The notes: generated by a model from the letters alone, not told the origin. Counted from the stretch's first letter, positions 18,361 through 26,910 are shown. The stretch: DNA of 64,000 nt from Thioalkalivibrio sp. XN279 (GCF_011089885.1 NZ_JAANBD010000023.1:124001-188000), one strand, 5' to 3'. A program made the numbers and translations.

Positions 18361-20325
18361 TCAAGGCGAAGGGTCCCGGTGCGGTCGCGGCGGCACCGGC
18401 TGCATGACGTCGGCCAGGCGCGCCGTCTGCCCGGTCATGCGCCAGTGGAACACCGCCTCGGCCGCCAGCACCCGCTGCACGTAGGCGCGGGTCTCGCTGT
18501 AGGGCACCGAGTCGACCCAGGCGTCGGCCGGCAGGGCGGCGTTTTCCGGCAGCCAGCGGTCGACGCGGCTTGGCCCGGCGTTGTAGGCGGCCGTGGCGAG
18601 CACGCGGTGGCCGTCGTAACGCGCCAGCATGTCGGCCAGGTAGGTGGTGCCGAGGGTGATGTTGGTGTCGGGGTCGATGAGCGTCGGGCTGCCGTTCCAG
18701 GGCAGGCCCGCGCGGCGCGCCAGCTGGCGCCCGGTGGCCGGCATGAGCTGCATCAGCCCGAGGGCGCCGGCGCTGGAGCGGGCGTCGGGTACGAACAGGC
18801 TTTCGCTGCGCGCCACGCCGTACACCCATGCGCTGTGGATGCCGGCGCGCTGGCTGCGTTCTTCGAACAGCGGCCGCCAGGCCAGCGGGAAGCGCAGCTC
18901 GAGGGCGTCGTGCGCGGCGGCGCTGCTGGCCGCGGTGATGGCGCGCGAGTACCAGCCCCAGCGTTGCGCGATGATGGCTGCCTGGGTGCGCTCGTCCGGG
19001 GACATGCGCGCCAGCGCCTGCTGCCACTCGAGACGGCCGTAGGACTCGAGGCCGACGTGGAACAGCTCGCGGCTGCGGATGATGTCCGGGCGCTGCTCGA
19101 GCGTGGCGATCACTTCGTCGCGGGCCGGCACCGGGTCGGCGCTCCAGCGGTAGTCGGCGCCGAGCCGGTCGGCGGCCATGAAGCTGTAATAGCCGCGCTC
19201 GCCGGCGAGGGAGGCGTAGACCATGCGCGCCTGGTCGCTGCGGCCGGTGGCCTCGAGCATGCGCGCCAGCCAGTAGCGCCATACGGGTTCTCCTGCTGCG
19301 TCGGCGGACAGCGCCGCGAGGGCGTGCTCCACCGCGGCCCAGTGCTGCTGGCGCAGCGCCACGCGCACGGCCCAGGCCCGCGTGTCTGCATCCCGGCTCG
19401 CCTCGGGCAGTGCCTCGAGCAGCCTGGCCGCCTCGGGCAGGTGCCGCCAGGCATGGACCAGGGCAATGCGGCGGTCGATCGCGGCCTGCTCGCCGGGCGT
19501 GAAGGCGAAGTGCTCGCGGAACGCCGGCCAGTGTTCGGCGGCGATATCGGGGTGCGTGGAGGCCATGCGGCGGAAGCCGTACAGGACCAGGGCGCGCTGG
19601 CGCGGGTCGTCGCGCCGGCCGGAAGGCGTGCGCAGGCGGCCGACCGGGTCGTCGTGCACTGCCTGCCAGCGCGTCACCTCGGCCAGCGCGGCGTCGCCCA
19701 GCGGTCGCGCCAGCCAGCGCGCGAGGCGGAACTCCCCGGCCTCCAGCGCCAGTTCCATGCGGGCGCGTCGCGTGGCGTCGTCGATGCCGTCGCGGGCGGC
19801 GAACCATGCGAAGGCCGGATCACAGGCATCGGGCTGGCTGGTGGGGGCCGTCCAGCGCGCGCGCACCGCGTCCTCCAGGCCCTCGCTGCGTCCCAGCGCG
19901 ATGCGCGCGGTGAAGGCATGGCACTCGAGCACCGTGTCGCGGGTGCCGGCGTAATGCGCCTCGTACAGCGCCAGGTAGTCGCGCCAGGCCTTGCGCCGTG
20001 CCAGCGAGGCCGCCCACTGGCGTCGCAACGCCGGTGCGAAGCCGAGCTCTGCATGCGCGGCGAGGAACTGCGCGACCTCGGCGTCGGGCACCTGCCCGAG
20101 GCGGCTGCGCAGCCAGGCGGCGCGCAGGTCGGGCAGCAGGGGATAGCCGTCGAGCTCGGCCAGCCGCGCGTCCACCCCGGCCCATTGCCCGGCCTCCGCC
20201 AGCGGCAGGACGGCGCGGAACACCTCCCGCTGGGCTTCCAGCCTGGCGTCGGAAGCCATGTTCGCGCTCGCGGGCGTGCCGGCGCTGAGCAGCGCCAGCA
20301 GGATGAGCAGGCCGATGTGGGGCAT
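18361..20325 (-). CDS. slt: Soluble lytic murein transglycosylase
   Basis: A periplasmic enzyme that cleaves peptidoglycan glycan strands to 1,6-anhydro ends. It is 654 residues long, close to E. coli Slt70, with a signal peptide (MPHIGLLILLALLSAGTPASA), a long helical superhelix domain and a C-terminal catalytic SLT domain. The catalytic Glu is in VARSESLFVPDARS, followed by GLMQLMPATG and AAYNAGPSRV. A GGGAG site lies about ten bases before the ATG. It diverges from the TauE/SafE gene. Confidence 0.94.
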   Translation of the reverse strand: MPHIGLLILLALLSAGTPASANMASDARLEAQREVFRAVLPLAEAGQWAGVDARLAELDGYPLLPDLRAAWLRSRLGQVPDAEVAQFLAAHAELGFAPALRRQWAASLARRKAWRDYLALYEAHYAGTRDTVLECHAFTARIALGRSEGLEDAVRARWTAPTSQPDACDPAFAWFAARDGIDDATRRARMELALEAGEFRLARWLARPLGDAALAEVTRWQAVHDDPVGRLRTPSGRRDDPRQRALVLYGFRRMASTHPDIAAEHWPAFREHFAFTPGEQAAIDRRIALVHAWRHLPEAARLLEALPEASRDADTRAWAVRVALRQQHWAAVEHALAALSADAAGEPVWRYWLARMLEATGRSDQARMVYASLAGERGYYSFMAADRLGADYRWSADPVPARDEVIATLEQRPDIIRSRELFHVGLESYGRLEWQQALARMSPDERTQAAIIAQRWGWYSRAITAASSAAAHDALELRFPLAWRPLFEERSQRAGIHSAWVYGVARSESLFVPDARSSAGALGLMQLMPATGRQLARRAGLPWNGSPTLIDPDTNITLGTTYLADMLARYDGHRVLATAAYNAGPSRVDRWLPENAALPADAWVDSVPYSETRAYVQRVLAAEAVFHWRMTGQTARLADVMQPVPPRPHRDPSP

Positions 20326-20415
20326 GTGTGCGGGGCTCCCGGGCGCGACGCGCCCTCGCGGGGTGAGTGGCGAACCATTATGCTCGCGTCCCAGTCGTTC
20401 TCAACCGGAGCGCGG

Positions 20416-21225
20416 ATGCCGGCGCCGCTCGTCCTGCTGTTGCTGTTCCCTGCCATCGGCGCGCTCTCGGGCCTGCTGGCGGGCCTGTTCGGCATCGGCG
20501 GCGGGCTGGTGATCGTGCCGGCGCTGAATGCCGCCTTCGTGGCCGGGCTGGTGGCGGTCGACCCCGCGGTGCGCATGCACGTCGCCATCGGCAGTTCGCT
20601 GGCGGTGATCGTGTTCACGGCCGTATCCTCGGTGCGCGCGCACCACGGTTACGGCGCCGTGCTGTGGCCCGCGGTGCGCGGGCTGGCGCCCGGCGTGGTG
20701 GTCGGCGCGCTGCTCGGCGCATGGGTGGCGGATGCGTTGGCGACGCGCGCGCTGGAGGTGGTGTTCGGCGTCTTCGTGCTGCTGATGGCGGCGCACATGG
20801 CGCTGTCGCCGCGCGTGGCAGCGGCCGAGGTCCAGCGCATGCCCGGGCTGGCGAAGAACCTCGGCGCCGGCGCCGGAATCGGCACCGTCTCGGCGCTGGG
20901 CGGCATCGGCGGCGGCATCATGACGGTGCCTTACCTGGCGTGGCACGGCGTGCCGTTGCGCACCGCGGTGGGCACCGCGGCCGCCTGCACGCTGCCGGTG
21001 GCGCTGTCCGGGGCCGCAGGCTATGCGTGGGCGGGGTGGACGGCACAGACGCCGCCGTGGTCGCTCGGTTACCTGTACTGGCCCGCCATCGCGGGCATTG
21101 CCGTGGCGGCGGTCCTCACCGCGCCGCTGGGCGCGCAGCTGGCGCACCGTCTGCCGGTGCGCCAGCTGCGCCGGTTGTTCGCCCTGCTGCTGGTCGTCGT
21201 CGCCGTCGACATGCTGCGCGGCTGA
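20416..21225 (+). CDS. TauE/SafE (TSUP) family permease
   Basis: A 269-residue inner-membrane protein with about eight hydrophobic segments. It shows the two half-repeat signatures of the family: GLLAGLFGIGGGLVIVPAL near the N terminus and GTVSALGGIGGGIMTVPYL in the second half. Members export sulfite or sulfonate compounds or move other small organic anions; the substrate here is not evident. The start is supported by GGAG five bases upstream. It is convergent with the DegQ-type gene. Confidence 0.88.
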   Translation: MPAPLVLLLLFPAIGALSGLLAGLFGIGGGLVIVPALNAAFVAGLVAVDPAVRMHVAIGSSLAVIVFTAVSSVRAHHGYGAVLWPAVRGLAPGVVVGALLGAWVADALATRALEVVFGVFVLLMAAHMALSPRVAAAEVQRMPGLAKNLGAGAGIGTVSALGGIGGGIMTVPYLAWHGVPLRTAVGTAAACTLPVALSGAAGYAWAGWTAQTPPWSLGYLYWPAIAGIAVAAVLTAPLGAQLAHRLPVRQLRRLFALLLVVVAVDMLRG

Positions 21226-21247
21226 CGCGTCCCGCCCAGGGCCCTGC

Positions 21248-22615
21248 TCAACGGATGGGCAGGATCAGGTTGGCGTTGCCGCGGCGGATGTTGAGCAGCA
21301 GCGACTGGCCCTCCGCCGCATGGCTGCGCAAGTCCGCCAGGTTCTCCACCTTCTGGCGGTTGACGCCGGTGATGATGTCGCCGGGACGCAGGCCGCGCTG
21401 CGCGGCCGGGCTGCCCGGCGCCACGTTCGCGACCAGCACGCCGGCCTGGCCTTCGAAGCGCGGCGAACTCGCGTCGAGCGTCTCCAGCTCGGCGCCCTGC
21501 AGGCCCGGGTGCAGGTCCGCGGCCGCCACCTGCTCGCTGGCAGCCTGCTCGCCGAGCCTGGCGCGAATGGTGCGCTCGCGGCCGTCGCGCAGCACTTCGA
21601 GCACCACGGTGTCGCCGCTGCGCTTGAGGCCGACGGCGTTGCGCAGCGCGTTGGCGTCGTCGATGGTCTTGCCGTCGACCTTGCGGATGATGTCGCCGGC
21701 CTGGACGCCGGCCTTCTCGGCCGCCGAGTCGGGCATCACCTGGGACACCAGCGCGCCCTTGTTGTCCTTGACGCCGTAGGCCTCGGCGATGTCCGGCGTG
21801 ATGGTGTAGATGTTCACGCCCAGCAGCCCGCGGCGCACTTCGCCGAACTCGAGCAGCTGGTCCATCACGCTGCGCGCCATGTTGGCGGGGATGGCGAAGC
21901 CGATGCCGATGTTGCCGCCGCCGCGCGAAATGATGGCCGAGTTGACGCCCACCAGTTCGCCGCGCAGGTTCACCAGCGCGCCGCCGGAGTTGCCCGGGTT
22001 GATCGAGGCGTCGGTCTGGATGAAGTCTTCATAGCCTTCCGGGTTGATGCCGGAGCGGCCCAGCGCGCTGATGATGCCGGAGGTCACGGTGTGGCCGAGG
22101 CCGAAGGGGTTGCCGATGGCGACCACGAAGTCGCCGACGCGGGCCTCGGCGGAGTCGGCCATTTTCAGCTCGGCCAGGTTCTCGGCCGGGATGCGCAGCA
22201 ACGCGATGTCGGAGGCGGGGTCGGTGCCGATGACCTCGGCCTTGAAGTTGCGGTCGTCCTGCAGCGTGACGTCGATCTCGTCGGCGCCGTCGACCACGTG
22301 GGCGTTGGTCAGCACCAGCCCTTCCTTCGCATCGACGATGACGCCGGAGCCCGCGCTCTGCGTCTGGCGGCGCTGCGGCTGGTCGGGCATGTCGAAGAAG
22401 CGCCGGAAGAAGGGGTCGTCCATGAACGGGTTGCTGCCGCGCAGTTCGACGCTGCCCCGCGTGGCGATGTTGACGACGGCCGGCGCAGTGCGCTCGACCA
22501 TGGGCGCGAGCGACGGCATGGGCGTGCCGTCGACCATGGACGGCAGCTGCGCATGGGCGGGCGCTGCGGCCAGGGCGGTAAAGGCCGCCAGGACGGCGAA
22601 GGGGCGTGCAGTCAT
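21248..22615 (-). CDS. Periplasmic serine endoprotease, DegP/DegQ family
   Basis: An envelope quality-control protease and chaperone. The 455 residues comprise a signal peptide ending AHA, a trypsin-like domain with the His in TNAHVVDG, the Asp in SDIALLR and the Ser in NPGNSGGAL, and two PDZ domains (about residues 265-350 and 370-455). The Q-linker is short, so it is nearer DegQ or MucD than DegP. It lies downstream of hsp20 on the same strand, separated by a strong hairpin. A GGAGAG site precedes the start. Confidence 0.94.
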   Translation of the reverse strand: MTARPFAVLAAFTALAAAPAHAQLPSMVDGTPMPSLAPMVERTAPAVVNIATRGSVELRGSNPFMDDPFFRRFFDMPDQPQRRQTQSAGSGVIVDAKEGLVLTNAHVVDGADEIDVTLQDDRNFKAEVIGTDPASDIALLRIPAENLAELKMADSAEARVGDFVVAIGNPFGLGHTVTSGIISALGRSGINPEGYEDFIQTDASINPGNSGGALVNLRGELVGVNSAIISRGGGNIGIGFAIPANMARSVMDQLLEFGEVRRGLLGVNIYTITPDIAEAYGVKDNKGALVSQVMPDSAAEKAGVQAGDIIRKVDGKTIDDANALRNAVGLKRSGDTVVLEVLRDGRERTIRARLGEQAASEQVAAADLHPGLQGAELETLDASSPRFEGQAGVLVANVAPGSPAAQRGLRPGDIITGVNRQKVENLADLRSHAAEGQSLLLNIRRGNANLILPIR

Positions 22616-22665
22616 GGGATCAGTCTCTCCAGCTGTGGGTCCGGGTATGGCCCGGTCTAAGAGAT

Positions 22666-22694
22666 GCCGCTGCGACCGGAAAGGTCGCAGCGGC
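22666..22694 (-). terminator. Hairpin between hsp20 and the degQ-type gene
   Basis: A perfect 12-bp stem (GCCGCTGCGACC and its complement) encloses a 5-base loop, placed after the hsp20 stop and before the protease gene, both on the minus strand. The following minus-strand bases, ATCTCTTAG, are only moderately T-rich. It may partly terminate the heat-shock transcript. Confidence 0.5.
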
Positions 22695-22737
22695 GACGTG
22701 TGGGCTTCGACCGGTGTCGCGGCCCGCAGTTCACTCC

Positions 22738-23178
22738 CTAGTTGACGTCGACGTTGATCCGGCGCGGCATGACCCGCTCGTGCTTCGGGATCACGACCTC
22801 CAGCACGCCGTTGTGGCTCTTGGCGGTGATGCCCTCGGCATTGGCCGTGTCGGGCAGGGTGAAGCGGCGGAAGAAGCGGCCGGAGACGCGTTCGACGCGG
22901 CGGTAGCCGCCCTGGTCTTCGGCGCGGGTCTCGGCGCGGCTGCCGCTGATCGTCAGCACGCCGTTCTCCATCGTCACCTCGATGTCCTCCGGCTTTACGC
23001 CCGGGATGTCGGCGTGCAGCAGGAAGCGGTTCTCCTCCTCGCGGATGTCCACCGGCGGGGTCCAGTTGGCGACGCTGCCGCTGGTCTCGTCGAGGCCGAG
23101 CCGCTGCTCGAACAGGCGGTCGATGTCTTCATGCAGGGAGCGCATCAGCCCCCAGGGCTGGTAACGGATGAGGCTCAT
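22738..23178 (-). CDS. Hsp20/alpha-crystallin small heat shock protein
   Basis: An ATP-independent holdase that binds unfolding proteins. At 146 residues it has the N-terminal segment MSLIRYQPWG, the alpha-crystallin domain (about residues 38-140) and the C-terminal part GVLEVVIPKHERV, with an IPK-type motif. The start at 23178 has a strong GAGGAGG site; an upstream Met 13 codons earlier lacks one. A sigma-32-like promoter lies about 45 bases upstream. The downstream gene is a DegQ-type protease, so the two genes form an envelope and cytosol proteostasis pair. Confidence 0.93.
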   Translation of the reverse strand: MSLIRYQPWGLMRSLHEDIDRLFEQRLGLDETSGSVANWTPPVDIREEENRFLLHADIPGVKPEDIEVTMENGVLTISGSRAETRAEDQGGYRRVERVSGRFFRRFTLPDTANAEGITAKSHNGVLEVVIPKHERVMPRRINVDVN

Positions 23179-23224
23179 GGTTGCCCTCCTCGTTGGGGTC
23201 GGGTTGAAGTGGATCATGTGCCGC

Positions 23225-23253
23225 TAAATAGGGGCTGGAGCGGGTTTTTCAAG
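23225..23253 (-). promoter_or_regulatory. Sigma-32 (RpoH) type heat-shock promoter of hsp20
   Basis: On the minus strand CTTGAA is followed after 13 bases by CCCCTATTTA. This is a near-consensus RpoH promoter (CTTGAA, 13-15 bases, CCCCAT-T) at the right distance from the small heat shock gene. The expected start is about 40 bases before the hsp20 ATG. Confidence 0.8.
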
Positions 23254-23296
23254 CCCCCGGAGGGCGCGGACGGGGCGCCCCGGGGACGGCGCCGGG

Positions 23297-23312
23297 ACAC
23301 AATATCTTGTGC
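23297..23312. promoter_or_regulatory. NrdR box 1 (distal)
   Basis: ACACAATATCTTGTGC is an imperfect palindrome matching the NrdR box consensus ACACWATATATWGTGT at most positions. NrdR represses ribonucleotide reductase genes according to dATP/ATP level. It lies 276 bases before nrdJa and 44 bases upstream of the hsp20 -35. Confidence 0.8.
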
Positions 23313-23434
23313 TGCGTCGCAACAGGTTTTTTTTTGAATCGCTGCGGCCGGAATCATAGAAGAATTCTATAAAAATCTTGTAATAGCCTGTTTTATTTAG
23401 ATAAAGATCCGCACAGGCGATTCCGCATAAATGC

Positions 23435-23463
23435 TTGACAGCACCCCGCCCGGCCCTTACCTT
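23435..23463 (+). promoter_or_regulatory. Sigma-70 promoter of nrdJa
   Basis: A perfect -35 TTGACA is followed after 17 bases by TACCTT, a weak -10. The expected start falls near 23470, immediately before NrdR box 2, which suits repression by promoter occlusion. The leader would be about 100 bases. Confidence 0.6.
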
Positions 23464-23475
23464 AACCGTCCCGTA

Positions 23476-23491
23476 ACACAACATATTGTGT
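23476..23491. promoter_or_regulatory. NrdR box 2 (promoter-proximal)
   Basis: ACACAACATATTGTGT is a near-perfect NrdR palindrome just downstream of the predicted nrdJa start point. Its centre is 179 bp from that of box 1, close to 17 helical turns. Confidence 0.85.
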
Positions 23492-23572
23492 TTGGCCGGA
23501 GGCGGCATCTCGCTCGGCCCGCAGGGAAGACCAAGAACACGGCAAGCACCGCCCGGGGGGGTACCAGGCATA

Positions 23573-25729
23573 ATGAAAACCGCGCTGCAGGAACAGGTGA
23601 TTCCAGTGGAATCCGTCAACGACATCCCATTCCAGGCCGCGTCCCTGGACATCTGGGAGAAGAAGTACCGTCTCGTCGCCAAGGACGGGACCGTGCTCGA
23701 CCGGACCATGGACGACACCTACAAGCGCATCGCCCGTGCGCTGGCGGACTGCGAGCGCGAGGATCGCCGCGAGCACTGGTACGAGCGCTTCACCTGGGCG
23801 CTGCGCAACGGCGCCATCCCCGCCGGCCGCATCGTCTCCAACGCCGGCGCGCTGGCGCACAAGCCCGCCACCTCGACCATCAACTGCACCGTGTCCGGCA
23901 CCATCCGCGACTCTATGGACGACATCCTCGACAAGGTGCACGAGGCCGGGCTGACGCTGAAGGCCGGCTGCGGCATCGGCTACGAGTTTTCCACGCTGCG
24001 GCCGCGCGGCGCCTACGTCTCCGGCGCCGGCGCCTATACCTCCGGGCCGCTGTCGTTCATGGATATCTACGACAAGATGTGCTTCACGGTGTCCTCCGCC
24101 GGCGGCCGTCGCGGCGCCCAGATGGGCACCTTCGACGTCGGCCACCCCGACGCCATGGAGTTCGTGCGCGCCAAGCGCGAGAACGGCCGCCTGCGGCAGT
24201 TCAACCTCTCGCTGCTGATCACCGACGAGTTCATGCAGGCCGTGGCCAATGACGATCCCTGGCGCCTCGCTTTCCCCATCAGCCTGAAGGAGCTCAAGGA
24301 CGAGAACATCGACCTCGAGAACGAGGAGCAGGTGGTGTGGCGCGAGTGGCCGACGGACGGCGACTACGTGCGCAACGAGTCCGGACTGGTGGCCTGCAAG
24401 GTCTACAAGACGGTGCCGGCGCGCCGCATGTGGGACGTCATCATGACGTCGACCTACGATTTCGCGGAGCCGGGCTTCGTGCTCATCGACCGCGTCAACG
24501 AGATGAACAACAACTGGTGGTGCGAGAACATCCGCGCCACCAACCCCTGCGGCGAGCAGCCGCTGCCGCCCTACGGCTCCTGCCTGCTGGGCTCGGTGAA
24601 CCTGACCCGGTTCGTGGTCGATCCCTTCACGCCGCAGGCGCGCTTCGACTGGGAGCGCTTCCGCGACGTGGTGCAGGTGTTCACCCGCATGCTGGACAAC
24701 GTGGTCGAGATCAACGGCCTGCCGCTCGGCCCGCAGCGCGACGAGATCTTCCGCAAGCGGCGCCACGGCATGGGTTTCCTCGGGCTCGGCTCGACCATCA
24801 CCATGCTGCGCATGAGCTACGGCGACAAGCCCTCGGTGGCCTTCACCCAGGACGTGGCGCGCGAACTGGCGCTGGCCGGCTGGGAGACGGCGCTGGAACT
24901 GGCGCGCGAGAAGGGCCCGGCGCCGATCATGGAAGAGGAGTTCACCGTCACCGAGGAGATGCTGCGCAAGCGTCCCGAGATGAAGGCGGACGGCTGGCGC
25001 GTGGGCGCCCGCATCAAGGGCCGCGTGCTGCACGCCCGCTACAGCCGCTACATGCAGCGCGTGGCGGACGTGAGCCCCGAGCTGGTCGACGAGCTGGCCG
25101 AGGTCGGCGCGCGTTTCACGCACCACAGCTCGATCGCGCCCACCGGCACGATCTCGCTGTCGCTGGCCAACAATGCTTCCAACGGCATCGAGCCGTCCTT
25201 CGCCCACCACTATTTCCGCAACGTGATCCGCGAGGGCCGCAAGACCAAGGAAAAGGTCGACGTGTTCTCCTTCGAGCTTCTGGCCTACCGTTCGCTGGTC
25301 AACGAGGGCGCCATGCCCGGCTCGGACAAGGAAGGCGAAAAGCTGCCCGATTACTTCATCACGGCCGACGACATCACGCCGCGCCAGCACGTCGACATCC
25401 AGGCCGCGGCGCAGATGTGGGTGGACTCCTCGATCTCCAAGACCGCGAACGTCCCGACGGATTATCCCTACGAGGACTTCAAGGACATTTACACCTACGC
25501 CCACGAGCAGGGGCTCAAGGGCTGCACCACCTTCCGCTTCAACCCGGCAGCCTTCCAGGGCGTGCTCGTCAAGGAGCAGGACCTCAAGAACACGACCTAC
25601 GTCTTCGAGCTCGAGGACGGCAGCACGGTCGAGCTCAAGGGGGACGAGGAAGTCGAATACGACGGCGAGCTGCACACCGCGGCCAACCTGTTCGACGCCC
25701 TCAAAGAAGGCTATTACGGAAAGTTTTGA
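23573..25729 (+). CDS. nrdJa: Class II (adenosylcobalamin-dependent) ribonucleotide reductase, large part NrdJa
   Basis: It reduces ribonucleotides to deoxyribonucleotides using a B12-derived radical, independent of oxygen. The 718-residue barrel domain shows Cys105 in STINCTVSG and the active-site NPCGEQ, with Cys326 and Glu328, plus the C-terminal TTFRFNPAAF. The usual C-terminal redox-cysteine tail is absent and is encoded by the next gene, as in the split NrdJa/NrdJb of Pseudomonas aeruginosa. The start at MKTALQEQ fits the family; longer frames add unrelated residues. The stop is a single in-frame TGA directly before nrdJb. NrdR boxes upstream indicate NrdR control. Confidence 0.95.
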   Translation: MKTALQEQVIPVESVNDIPFQAASLDIWEKKYRLVAKDGTVLDRTMDDTYKRIARALADCEREDRREHWYERFTWALRNGAIPAGRIVSNAGALAHKPATSTINCTVSGTIRDSMDDILDKVHEAGLTLKAGCGIGYEFSTLRPRGAYVSGAGAYTSGPLSFMDIYDKMCFTVSSAGGRRGAQMGTFDVGHPDAMEFVRAKRENGRLRQFNLSLLITDEFMQAVANDDPWRLAFPISLKELKDENIDLENEEQVVWREWPTDGDYVRNESGLVACKVYKTVPARRMWDVIMTSTYDFAEPGFVLIDRVNEMNNNWWCENIRATNPCGEQPLPPYGSCLLGSVNLTRFVVDPFTPQARFDWERFRDVVQVFTRMLDNVVEINGLPLGPQRDEIFRKRRHGMGFLGLGSTITMLRMSYGDKPSVAFTQDVARELALAGWETALELAREKGPAPIMEEEFTVTEEMLRKRPEMKADGWRVGARIKGRVLHARYSRYMQRVADVSPELVDELAEVGARFTHHSSIAPTGTISLSLANNASNGIEPSFAHHYFRNVIREGRKTKEKVDVFSFELLAYRSLVNEGAMPGSDKEGEKLPDYFITADDITPRQHVDIQAAAQMWVDSSISKTANVPTDYPYEDFKDIYTYAHEQGLKGCTTFRFNPAAFQGVLVKEQDLKNTTYVFELEDGSTVELKGDEEVEYDGELHTAANLFDALKEGYYGKF

Positions 25730-25738
25730 GTGAAGACC

Positions 25739-26440
25739 ATGGCAGCAATGAAGATTGGCAAGAAGATCGTCGGTTACCACGTCGCCAAGCCGGAGGAGAA
25801 GCCCGCCGCGCCGAAGCCGCGCGTGGAGGAGGGCACCGAGGGCAAGGTCATCCGGATGCACGAGAAGCTCGAGCGCCCGGAGATGCTCATCGGCGCCACC
25901 TACAAGATCAAGCCGCCGGTGGCCGAGCACGCCATGTACGTGACCATCAACGACATCGTGCTCAACTACGGCACGGAGCACGAGAGCCGGCGCCCCTTCG
26001 AGATCTTCATCAACTCGAAGAACCTCGACCACTACCAGTGGATCGTGGCGCTGACGCGGATCATGTCCGCCGTGTTCCGCAAGGGCGGCGACGTGACCTT
26101 CCTGGTGGAAGAACTCAAGGCGGTGTTCGACCCGCGCGGCGGCTACTGGAAGCCGGGCGGCAAGTACATGCCCTCCCTCATCGCCGAGCTCGGCGAGGTG
26201 GTGGAGAAGCACCTCATCAGCATCGGCATGATGCCGGCGCCGGGGCTGGACGAGCACCAGCGCGCGCTGATCGAGCAGAAGCGCGCCGAGTTCGAGGCCC
26301 GCGCCGCGCAGCAGGACGCCTTCGCCGAGAATGCGTTCCCCGAGGGCGCGCAGCTCTGCGCCAAGTGCAACACCACCGCGGTGGTGATGATGGACGGCTG
26401 CATGACCTGCCTGAACTGCGGCGATTCGAAGTGCGGCTAG
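25739..26440 (+). CDS. nrdJb: Class II ribonucleotide reductase, small C-terminal part NrdJb
   Basis: This 233-residue protein corresponds to the C-terminal part of a full-length NrdJ. It ends in a cysteine cluster (CAKC, then CMTCLNC and a last Cys) that provides the tail needed for re-reduction of the active site and possibly binds zinc. It lies in the same frame as nrdJa, separated only by its TGA. Possible starts are GTG 25730, ATG 25739 and ATG 25748. I chose 25739 because GAG stands eight bases upstream. In P. aeruginosa both proteins are needed for activity. Confidence 0.92.
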   Translation: MAAMKIGKKIVGYHVAKPEEKPAAPKPRVEEGTEGKVIRMHEKLERPEMLIGATYKIKPPVAEHAMYVTINDIVLNYGTEHESRRPFEIFINSKNLDHYQWIVALTRIMSAVFRKGGDVTFLVEELKAVFDPRGGYWKPGGKYMPSLIAELGEVVEKHLISIGMMPAPGLDEHQRALIEQKRAEFEARAAQQDAFAENAFPEGAQLCAKCNTTAVVMMDGCMTCLNCGDSKCG

Positions 26441-26461
26441 CCTAGGCCACACCTAGGCCAC
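26441..26461. repeat. 11-bp tandem duplication between convergent stops
   Basis: CCTAGGCCACA is directly followed by CCTAGGCCAC. The second unit carries the TAG stop of the CBS-domain gene on the minus strand. Confidence 0.75.
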
Positions 26462-26875
26462 GATGCCCTCGGCGGTCTTTGCCGCGATCTTGCGTTCATG
26501 TCGGCGCAGGACGTCGCCGAGGGAAATAACGCCGCACAGCTTCTTGTTGTCCCGGTCATCCAGCACGACCAGCCGGTAGACCTTCTGTTCGCCCATGCTT
26601 GCGACGGCATCCTCGACGTCGTCGTCCTTGAAGCAGTAGAGGACCTTGTCGGTCTCTACTGCAGAGACGCAGGTCGTGTCCGGGTCGCAGCCCTCGGCGA
26701 CGCCCCGGATGGCGATGTCGCGGTCGGTCACGACGCCTTCCAGGCGCTGTTCCCGCGAATCCGCCACGGGCAGGAAACCGACGTCCAGGTCGCGCATCTT
26801 GCGTGCGGCTTCGCGCAGGGTGGTGTTCGTGTGGATGTATTCCGGCTTGGCGGTCATGAGTTCGCTTACTTGCAT
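26453..26875 (-). CDS. Stand-alone CBS-pair protein
   Basis: A 140-residue protein made of two CBS motifs. The first (about residues 5-62) contains VSELMTAKPEYI and GVVTDRDIAIRGV; the second (about 70-130) contains VYRLVVLDD and GVISLGDVLRRH. CBS pairs bind adenosine nucleotides and act as energy sensors; there is no fused effector domain. The start at MQVSELM has GAGGAGG eight bases upstream. It lies 35 bases downstream of a 51-residue membrane protein gene on the same strand, suggesting a two-gene operon. Confidence 0.9.
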   Translation of the reverse strand: MQVSELMTAKPEYIHTNTTLREAARKMRDLDVGFLPVADSREQRLEGVVTDRDIAIRGVAEGCDPDTTCVSAVETDKVLYCFKDDDVEDAVASMGEQKVYRLVVLDDRDNKKLCGVISLGDVLRRHERKIAAKTAEGIVA

Positions 26876-26910
26876 CCTCTTGAGCCTCCTCGGGTTCAAG
26901 CGCTCGGGGT

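Larger units (their letters stand above)
23179..23572. other. 394-bp divergent regulatory region hsp20/nrdJ
   Basis: This is the largest gap without a gene. It holds a sigma-32-type promoter for hsp20, two NrdR boxes, a T9 run (23327-23335), an AT-rich stretch with the inverted repeats ATAGAA/TTCTAT (23356-23370) and GCCTGT/ACAGGC (23386-23418), and a sigma-70 promoter for nrdJa. Its middle is strikingly AT-rich for this genome. No ORF with a plausible start is visible. Confidence 0.75.

Noticed and set aside
18316-21225. Very long open frame on the plus strand running antisense to slt and into the TauE/SafE gene
   Set aside because: Only the part from 20416 has family motifs. The rest mirrors slt codons and is His/Arg/Gly-rich, as expected for GC-rich antisense frames.
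23327-23335. T9 run as an intrinsic terminator
   Set aside because: No convincing stem directly precedes it on the plus strand, and no plus-strand gene lies upstream.
23440-23572. Cobalamin riboswitch in the nrdJa leader
   Set aside because: The leader is only about 100 bases and I cannot find the B12-box pattern GCCACTG. NrdR boxes explain the regulation better.
23462-26452. Frame of nearly 1000 codons antisense to nrdJa and nrdJb
   Set aside because: Composition is that of a reverse shadow. The plus-strand reductase is unmistakable.
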